DNA from: Amphiura filiformis
Lineage: Eukaryota; Echinodermata; Ophiuroidea; Amphilepidida; Amphiuridae
Direction of reading: 5' to 3'
Length of the DNA: 64,000 nt
Assembly (NCBI RefSeq): GCF_039555335.1
Contig: NC_092631.1
Coordinates: forward strand, 6,832,481-6,896,480
The notes beneath the pieces are model-generated. The model had not been told where the DNA came from and made no database searches. It saw only the letters and a program-made list of their open reading frames with translations. Position 1 is the stretch's first letter. Each line of letters starts with the position of its first letter. Positions 59,001 to 64,000 of the stretch are shown here, one piece after another. A program made the position numbers and the translations under genes.

Positions 59001-61088
59001 TTTGGATATAGCTCTGTTTAATCTGTTGATATAAAAGCAGTGGAAAGCAGAAAGTGAAAATGGCTATCAACTGAAAACATTTATTTTATTACATGTGACA
59101 TGATCTGGTCCATGGGAGCCACAGGCGGCAAATTTGAAACTGAGATAATGGTAAAAATATGGAGTAAAAACAATAAAATAAATAAGAAAATAGACATCAA
59201 AAATCTTCATAACTTTAGAACTAAGTATGCTAGGCCTTTAGTGTTTTCAGTAAATGATATCTTATTGTAGGTATTATGTAGTAATTATTAAAGTAACTCA
59301 ATTTTCAAAAATGCCTCCTTTGGCCCCCATGGACCAGATCGTGTCACATATATTCTTGACCTCGTTTTAACATATTATTGGCAACGCTATAATAATTTAA
59401 AACTTTTATTTAAAACAAAATCTCAATTGCAGAAGCCCAGCATAGTGCATATTTTGCAACTGTTTAATCGTTTCAAATAAATATGTCAGAAACTAATTAA
59501 ACTGCATTACGTTTTCAAATAAGTAAAATTATGTTCAGGCCTACAAACCTATGACAGTGGATGGGAATCCATTTGGATTATTGCAGGACAATTTGGGAGA
59601 ATCCTTGATTCTAGCAAATGTTGAGATATAGCAGGGCTGTCAACTCTCACACATTAGCTGTGAGTCTCACGCATTCGGTCATTTTCTCATAGTCTCAGAC
59701 CAAGGTAGCATAATCTCACGCCTAGGTAGTAAATCATGCAAAGAGCTGTCAAATGAGTAAAATCTCACACATCGTAAAAATTTTTTTTATCCCTACCCCT
59801 CCCCAACTTTTTAGATTCTTGTGCGCCGTGGCTCAAATAATCATGGGTCAAAATAAACATTGAAGTCGTCAAAAAATAATTCCGCCCGGTACACCTCTGT
59901 TCAACAGTGTCTCACACCAAGCAATTCCAAAAAGTTGACAGCCCTGGATATAGACTGACTAAACATGGGTCGATATAGTCAAGATATAAACATATATTTC
60001 TAGCTATGTGCTCTGTTCATTGAGGTACTTTTTGATGCTCTTGACCCATGTTGTGCTATATAGCAAATCAGTACAGAAAATTGAAATGGAAGAAATGCAT
60101 TGTGGAAAGTGTATGATATTTTCTCTGGATTTTGCCCAATTTGCTTGGAATTCAAAAATATTGCCCACATTCTCTGTTTTTGGATAAAAATATTTAGATC
60201 TGGAATAGATTTTACTATTGAATTTGCTTGGAATTCCAAAATCATCCTTAACCCTAGCATCCCCGATGCATTTTGGCAAAGGGAAAGGAAAGAAGAAAGA
60301 AAGATGAAAAGAAAAGTTTGTTTTCTCTGCCCCAGATTTGAACTACTGACCCCTCGGGTGAGGAGGACAAGACTGGGGATAGCAAGCCACATGTGAGAAC
60401 ATTGCCTGGCTAATGATTTTGTACATATCGTTGTTGCGCAGGAAAAAACTTCTTTATGTGTTTGTGGCCCCTGAACATGTTTAAAACAAAACTGTCAACC
60501 GGTTACATAGGAGGTTTTGCTTTAAACATGTTCAGTGGCCAATGACACATTTCCTGCAGACGACATGTGATTTTGTGTGATTACCCAATTAGATCATGTG
60601 GGATGCTTGATCTTGCAGTTGTAGAGTAGTATTTTGAAGCACCAAGCATGGCTAATGCTCTGTGTGCTAGCCATAGGCTTCAACAAAAAAAGCTTTGAAA
60701 TATTTTCTCAAAATACAATACCGACCTAACAACTGCTGAACCAATAGTAGGCTTGTTTGTACTCATTTTTATGCATTTTTCATGCTGATTCCAAATATGG
60801 TCATGAAAATTTTGCAATTTAAAAAAAAATTAAACTTGTCGTCTGCAGTCGACACCCGAGTGGAGAGGGGTAATGATGAGGTTTTAGGTTGTTTTCAAAT
60901 AGAAAAGCCTATAGACTAAAAAGAGAATACATACCTAAATACATAATCATGACTATCGATTTCTTCTCCTGCATTGGATCCATTTAGGATCCCTCCGCAT
61001 CCCACCACAGCACAGCGTACACACTTGCCGCTGGGTCGGTTGACAGGCCCATTGGTGAAGTTGACATGGTTGATGATTTCCCCTAATA
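46850..61088 (-). CDS. ST6GALNAC: ST6GalNAc-type sialyltransferase (GT29), C-terminal five exons
   Basis: The enzyme class transfers sialic acid from CMP-sialic acid in alpha-2,6 linkage to GalNAc on O-glycans, in the Golgi lumen. Exons: 61088-60935, 59022-58914, 55974-55868, 49460-49348, 47064-46850. All have GT..AG ends and matching phases, and together give about 232 residues. The L motif ([14 protein letters not shown], then [11 protein letters not shown]), a DVGTKTSFY block, HPDFFRYV, the S motif ([19 protein letters not shown] and YGFG), motif III (HYYD) and the VS motif ([10 protein letters not shown], His and Glu kept) occur in order. The L and S cysteines that form the conserved disulfide are present. 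Closest in pattern to vertebrate ST6GALNAC1/2. The upstream exons, with the signal anchor and stem, are outside the window. It is intact where visible. Confidence 0.93.
47622..48266. mobile_element. piggyBac-like TTAA foldback MITE
   Basis: TTAA at both ends; the arms share GAGCGTTT..GACAGTATTT, GGGACAT.AGAGCAC and TTGCATTCTGAATAC. The central fold pairs AAGATATGGATTTTTTCCC with its complement. It lies in sialyltransferase intron 4. A truncated sister lies at 57006-57510. Confidence 0.88.
48431..49345 (-). repeat. Seven ~122-bp tandem copies of the exon 4 end plus splice donor
   Basis: Each unit, read on the minus strand, holds a diverged copy of the last ~35 coding bases of exon 4 ([11 protein letters not shown] against [11 protein letters not shown]), then the 5' splice site and ~85 bp of intron. 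The genuine exon 4 end is the eighth unit. Donor forms alternate between CAG|GTAAGA and CAG|GTACAG. The long frames on both strands here are artefacts of the array. Confidence 0.95.
49348..49460 (-). CDS. ST6GALNAC: Sialyltransferase exon with HPDFFRYV block
   Basis: Follows GTTTGCAG, completes a Tyr codon from the previous exon, encodes [20 protein letters not shown] and onward to GARPTT, and ends G|GTAAGG. Confidence 0.94.
49461..51339. other. Intron 3 sequence, no internal gene
   Basis: Within the sialyltransferase intron. No exon or bounded element was recognised. The plus frame at 50437-50736 has no motif. Confidence 0.5.
51330..51375 (+). repeat. tRNA-like T-arm fragment
   Basis: GTCCTGGGTTCGATTCCCAGG forms a full T arm with B box, followed by CAGGATCAC. 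The D-arm half is not recognisable. It is probably a SINE or tRNA pseudogene fragment and not a working tRNA. Confidence 0.55.
51385..51505. repeat. TTCCACAGGGG family, AAGACATGACC subtype fragment
   Basis: GTGTGAATTTCAAATGGGGC to GTATGGATTTCAACTGGAAG; the left third is missing. Confidence 0.75.
51506..52359. other. Intron 3 sequence
   Basis: Two CCCTCTCCTGTTGAA phrases (about 51558 and 51624) mark a small duplication. No gene was seen. Confidence 0.45.
52360..52720. mobile_element. Foldback element interrupted by a hAT MITE
   Basis: TTTTTCACCTTGATGTGGCA and TGCCACATCAAGGTGAAAAA are perfect complements about 0.33 kb apart. The element at 52483-52646 sits between them. Confidence 0.85.
52483..52646. 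mobile_element. hAT-type MITE with exact 8-bp target duplication
   Basis: CAGGGATGTAAGTAAGCC and AACTTACATCCCTG ends, with GCCGTATA immediately outside both. The interior is CTGAAAA/A-rich. 164 bp. Confidence 0.93.
52721..54308. other. Intron 3 sequence
   Basis: No exon was supported. The paired CTTTGTGGGAAAGATTTTAG / TATTTGCCAGCGAAGTG and CACTTCGCTGGCGAATAGC (53749-53946) form a ~200-bp foldback. Confidence 0.5.
54309..54392. repeat. 25-bp tandem repeat, about three units
   Basis: AACCCCACAACGTTTGTATG plus TAAAA repeats three times, preceded by degenerate units with CCCATAATGT. Confidence 0.9.
54393..55414. other. Intron 3 sequence
   Basis: AT-rich. No exon or bounded repeat was recognised. 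Confidence 0.45.
55415..55605. repeat. TTCCACAGGGG family, near-complete AAGACATGACC subtype
   Basis: Opens TTTTCCAGTTGAAATCCATA, folds around TTACCTGAGTGGGTGACTCC, and closes GTATGGATTTCAACTAGAAT. The best-preserved copy of this subtype. Confidence 0.9.
55868..55974 (-). CDS. ST6GALNAC: Sialyltransferase exon with [11 protein letters not shown] block
   Basis: Follows GTACTAG, phase 0, and encodes [20 protein letters not shown] onward through [13 protein letters not shown]. The GTAAGT donor at 55867 splits a Tyr codon completed by the next exon. Confidence 0.85.
56032..56403. mobile_element. piggyBac-like MITE with TTAA duplication
   Basis: Reverse-oriented sister of 33930-34312. TTAAGGGTAGACGAGGTATTG opens it; the right TTAA follows AATAACC. 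Confidence 0.88.
57006..57510. mobile_element. Truncated TTAA foldback MITE
   Basis: TTAAGGGATGGCGTATGAGCG start and the same body as 47622-48266, including the AAGATATGGATTTTTTTCCC fold. The right outer arm is missing. Confidence 0.85.
57511..58725. other. Intron 2 sequence
   Basis: No exon was supported between the 59.0- and 56.0-kb exons. Confidence 0.5.
58726..58888. repeat. TTCCACAGGGG family, AAGACATGACC subtype
   Basis: TATTGCAGCTGAAATCAATA to GATGTCAACTGGAATACCCC; the central CATTCAGGTAACCCCATTTG segment is typical. It lies 26 bp from the exon ending at 58914. Confidence 0.85.
58914..59022 (-). CDS. ST6GALNAC: Sialyltransferase exon with DVGTKTSFY block
   Basis: Follows TATCAACAG and restores the Arg of YVFR. 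Encodes [20 protein letters not shown] onward to RDVVDP, then GTAAGT. 109 bp. Confidence 0.94.
59632..59946. mobile_element. hAT-type MITE
   Basis: CAGGGCTGTCAACTCTCAC and AAAGTTGACAGCCCTG are complementary. GATATAG flanks both sides (7 bp identical). The interior repeats TCTCAC several times. 315 bp. Confidence 0.85.
60240..60400 (-). mobile_element. tRNA-derived SINE fragment
   Basis: On the minus strand CATGTGGCTTGCTATCCCC is followed by GTCAGTAGTTCAAATCTGGG, an A/B-box-like pair at roughly tRNA spacing. The overlapping minus frames are not genes. Confidence 0.55.
60668..60870. repeat. Dispersed repeat R1 copy
   Basis: GCTAGCCATAGGCTTCAACA start, GCATTTTTCATGCTGATTCC core, CTGCAGTCGACACCCGAGTGG end. 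It lies in sialyltransferase intron 1. Confidence 0.8.
60935..61088 (-). CDS. ST6GALNAC: Sialyltransferase exon with L motif
   Basis: Follows TTTTCAACAG. Encodes [20 protein letters not shown], then the L motif with Cys at VGCGG where vertebrate ST6GalNAc1/2 have Asn, and ends TTT AG|GTATGT. The in-frame Met-rich stretch before the acceptor is intron. Confidence 0.95.
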
Positions 61089-62316
61089 CTGTTGAAAAGA
61101 AACAGAATAGCAACAGAGAGCATAACAAATGGTTATATTTGTATGATTAATTGTTCATGCTTTGTCACTTGCATATCGTTTCATTTATTTTTAACTTTTA
61201 AATATCATGCTTCCTTACACTGACCTATTACTTATATTCTCATGTAGTTATTTTTGCAGTAGCAGCAGGGAATACCAAAGTGCAAAAATAAATGTGCAAA
61301 ATTTCCATTTTACAGCATGGCAACAAATACAGCCTAACACAAGGAAAATGGAACTCCTGGTTTTGTTGTGGTAAAATCACAATAAAGGCCATTTTTCAAG
61401 CGTTTTTTCAAGCGTTTTTTTTCGAGCGTTTTTCAAGCATGACTCATGACTACCCACAAGCTCCTCATTCATTTACTTGATTAATGATTGACCTCTATAT
61501 ATTGACTGACTGTTAGTATTGCCCTATACCTGTTGTTCATGCCCTGAAACTTTGAACAGAGTTTAAAATACTAGTATCCACAAGATGACCACTGTGACAC
61601 TGACAGCCTCTACAAGGACCTGCCACACTCCAGTTGAAATCCATACAATACAAGTATGGATGACATGACCTTAACTTTTACCTGATTGACAAGAAAATTG
61701 AGGTCATGTCTTTCATAGAGAGTGTAAGAATTTCAACTGCAATAGACCAATAGACAATAATAATTGGATGCTGAACTAAAATATAAATAAATTTTTCCTG
61801 TACAGGTTCCAAAAACCAATGAGTACAATAAAAAAAAAAAAAAAAAAGTACAAGTATAAAAAAATATAAGTCCCAATGCGTTAAAAAAGAAGAACCAAAA
61901 TGCAATGCAAAAGCAAAATAGAACAATGGAAACAGAAACTGAAACTACAGTAAAAAGAAGATCCTATAAAATGCATGAGAAATGATCAATAACACGGTTA
62001 AAATAGATGGGTTTTAAAACATTTGAACTGTTCAAAATGGTTTTAAATTCTCTGACAGATTCTGGTAGATTTGTTTCAGCTGTAGAGAACATGAAAGCAC
62101 AACGTCCATAATAAGATACAGTTGATACTGTGAGAAGCGGTTTGACATTTATTTTGATATCAGGATTTAGGTTTAATGTGATGAAAACTACAAGGAAAGC
62201 AGTGATATTGACAGATTTTCAATACCGGTACCTGTTATTAATTTTATCATTGGACTAATGTTGCTTTATGTTGGATGGCCTACATGCTCATGTATCACAA
62301 CACTATAATTTGGTTC
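61089..62316. other. Intron or upstream region of the sialyltransferase gene
   Basis: No further exon was recognised up to the right edge, so the stem and anchor exons lie outside. A-run at 61831-61847; TTTTTCAAGCG-type triplets at 61391-61438. Confidence 0.5.
61624..61753. repeat. TTCCACAGGGG family, AAGACATGACC subtype, diverged
   Basis: CACTCCAGTTGAAATCCATA to GTAAGAATTTCAACTGCAAT with the GACATGACCTTAA block. Confidence 0.75.
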
Positions 62317-62482
62317 ACCTCAAGTTCGGTAGTGACGTCAATGCTTTTTTGCGGTTGCACCACAAGCGTGCCAACAAACCGCCTCTGTACGCATGTGTCC
62401 ACATTCAGCGCTTTAAACTTTACGCGTGCGATACAATACTGCGGCAAGCAAAACACGCACATATGTCACTACCAAACTTGAA
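62317..62482. mobile_element. Foldback MITE
   Basis: TCAAGTTCGGTAGTGACGTC and GACATATGTGC-type ends: the right arm ATGTCACTACCAAACTTGA is the near complement of the left. A poly-T tract follows. Confidence 0.75.
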
Positions 62483-62643
62483 AAAAATTTTTTTTTTTTT
62501 TTTTAATTTTTTTTTTTTTTTTGGTTTTGGAGTGTCCCTGGACCTAGACCTAGATGCTAGGATCATTCATGGTTGACCTAAAAAAAAAAAAATAAATAAA
62601 AAAAAAAAAATTTCAAGATATTTTGTATTTTTAATATGAAAAT

Positions 62644-62748
62644 TGATATTTTGTATTCATGTCATACTCTATTAATGATATCAAGATGCATTCAAATTCA
62701 ATGCATTTTGATATCATTAATAGAGTATGACATGAATATAAAATATCA
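62644..62748. repeat. 105-bp near-perfect hairpin
   Basis: The arms of about 49 bp differ at only a few positions, with a 7-base loop (CAAATTC). A TGATATCATTAA-type core repeats in both arms. Confidence 0.93.
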
Positions 62749-62859
62749 CCCCCCCAATTGTGAAAATTTTTCACCTAAAAAATGGGTGGGACTATACTCG
62801 GACCAATACGGTATATATTTAGTTTAAAATTAGCAAAATGATTTGTCTGTTTGTAATTT

Positions 62860-63130
62860 TGATTGGTGTTTTTCATAAAATTCCTTTAAAAGGGTCTATA
62901 CATTTCCCTTGGCTACCTCTGGGTACATATTTATGCACACGAAATTTCTTGCAGATTCATTCGCTTGGCAAAAATATTGTTCTGTTATTTAAGAAATTAC
63001 AACAGTGGCCTATAGAGCCTACACATAATCATGTATAACTCCAAAATGCAAAATCAACTGAAATTTGGGAATAAGCTTTTTCATGGTTATCTACTGAAAC
63101 ATACTGTCATAAAAAGATGAAGCTAGAATC
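62860..63130. repeat. Relative of the 32.5-kb TTAAAGGGGCATTTCGT repeat
   Basis: AAATTACAACAGTGGCCTAT, TCATGTATAACTCCAAAATG and GGGAATAAGCTTTTTCATGG match the interior of that family. The plus frame 62838-63038 derives from it. Confidence 0.65.
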
Positions 63131-63584
63131 ACAAAATACTCCTTTAAATTAAGGAATAGCATATTGTGCACATGCTACTTCATCGTATCAAATAATGTAT
63201 TCTCAAAATTGAGACAAGCATTCCTACATAAATCTTGATCTCATTGAAATATTGATTACATTGTGGCACTGAAACGTTAGGATGTGTGCTTCAGTATCAT
63301 ATTCAGTTTCCAGGATCTCCAGGCAGGTGAAAATGAGAGTCAGAAAATGAAGTTTCTAAAGTCTCTATGGTCATGAAAGATTGATAGGGTTTATTTAAGT
63401 TGGTTTTTGAAATAAAGAGCATGTAGTAAACCTACATGTTTTTTTGTAGCATATCGCAAATGCTTCATATTTCAGGCTAAGCAATGTTTTTGTATATTAT
63501 ATATTCTGAATACAACATTGTCTCTGTGCTATACAAATATCATAAATTTTTTTTTAATGAAATATTGATAGGATTTACTTAGAC

Positions 63585-63935
63585 ACCCATTCAGTGATCC
63601 CAGCAAAAGTGTAAAAATTGCTTAAAAGTGAAGTGTAAGTCATTCACATTGTCATTTGATATTTTTGAAATGAAATATTTGGCAAAAAAATGAAGAAAAC
63701 AGCAGAATTGATGAAGTTGAAGCCCCATTCAAATACATGTAGCTGATTTATATACTGACAGTATTACAGATGCCAAGTAATGCCTTATTTTGTCTCAAAT
63801 ACACGGCTTTCAGTTGATCCACTAGGTAGGCAATGTTAGCACATGTATCTATAGACAATGACAAAGGTACCAAAATCTGAATTTTGATTACTTTTACGAT
63901 TGTCCAGTTGGACAAATCACTGAATGGGCCTTTAA
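63585..63935. mobile_element. Probable foldback MITE at right edge
   Basis: CACCCATTCAGTGAT near 63586 faces ATCACTGAATGGGCC near 63917. The interior is unique and AT-rich. Boundaries are approximate. Confidence 0.5.
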
Positions 63936-64000
63936 TTTAAATAATTTAGAAATATTAAACATGAATTAACATAGCTTATGATGTTACATAGAAAATTGCT

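Noticed and set aside
60000-60392. 130-codon minus-strand frame
   Set aside because: Overlaps a tRNA-derived SINE and has no domain signature.
60916-61128. Sialyltransferase L-motif frame starting at its own Met (61128)
   Set aside because: The Met-rich leader precedes a TTTTCAACAG acceptor at 61090-61089, so it is intron, not an N-terminus.
62268-62576. Promoter with a CRE site
   Set aside because: TGACGTCA lies in the arm of a foldback MITE and no gene start follows.

Overview
This window looks like AT-rich nuclear DNA from a marine invertebrate, most likely a deuterostome of the echinoderm/hemichordate side. That assignment is an inference from general character: small coding exons in long introns, dense foldback MITEs, tRNA-derived SINEs and frequent AGGCCTA-type motifs. 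No species can be named. There is no bacterial operon structure, and most long reading frames are translations of satellites or repeats.

Left half (1-31 kb). Four small genes were assembled from splice signals. Three lie on the minus strand and share one design: a very short first coding exon ending GAG|GT (phase 0), then an exon with one transmembrane helix, with a phase-2 donor, then (in two of them) an exon for a basic, two-cysteine tail. They are member A (3328-678; tail exon not found), member B (11160-9060, 142 aa) and member C (29371-26196, 117 aa). The transmembrane exons of B and C are both 107 bp, share phase, and agree closely (CLLG-AVIVASI-CH). I do not recognise the family; the layout predicts type II single-pass membrane proteins with a cationic, dibasic-rich outer tail. 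Between B and C, on the plus strand, is gene D (18763-20281), a two-exon, 79-residue secreted peptide precursor. In A and D the intron 3' end is a long microsatellite free of AG that runs to the acceptor.

Right half (46.8-61.1 kb, minus strand). Five exons encode the catalytic C-terminal part of a GT29 sialyltransferase of the ST6GalNAc1/2 type, with L, S, III and VS motifs in order and all splice phases matching. The upstream exons with the membrane anchor lie beyond the right edge. Intron 4 carries seven tandem ~122-bp copies of the end of exon 4 together with its 5' splice site, and the last coding segment including the stop codon is duplicated in frame just downstream.

The rest is mobile-element sediment: a Penelope-like remnant with inverted terminal repeats, hAT-type MITEs (three with exact 8-bp target duplications), piggyBac-like TTAA MITEs, TA-flanked mariner/pogo-like elements (one holding an 18-bp satellite), tRNA-derived SINEs, a recurrent TTCCACAGGGG foldback family, and two inverted pairs of duplicated segments. 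Coordinates of repeats without sharp termini are approximate.
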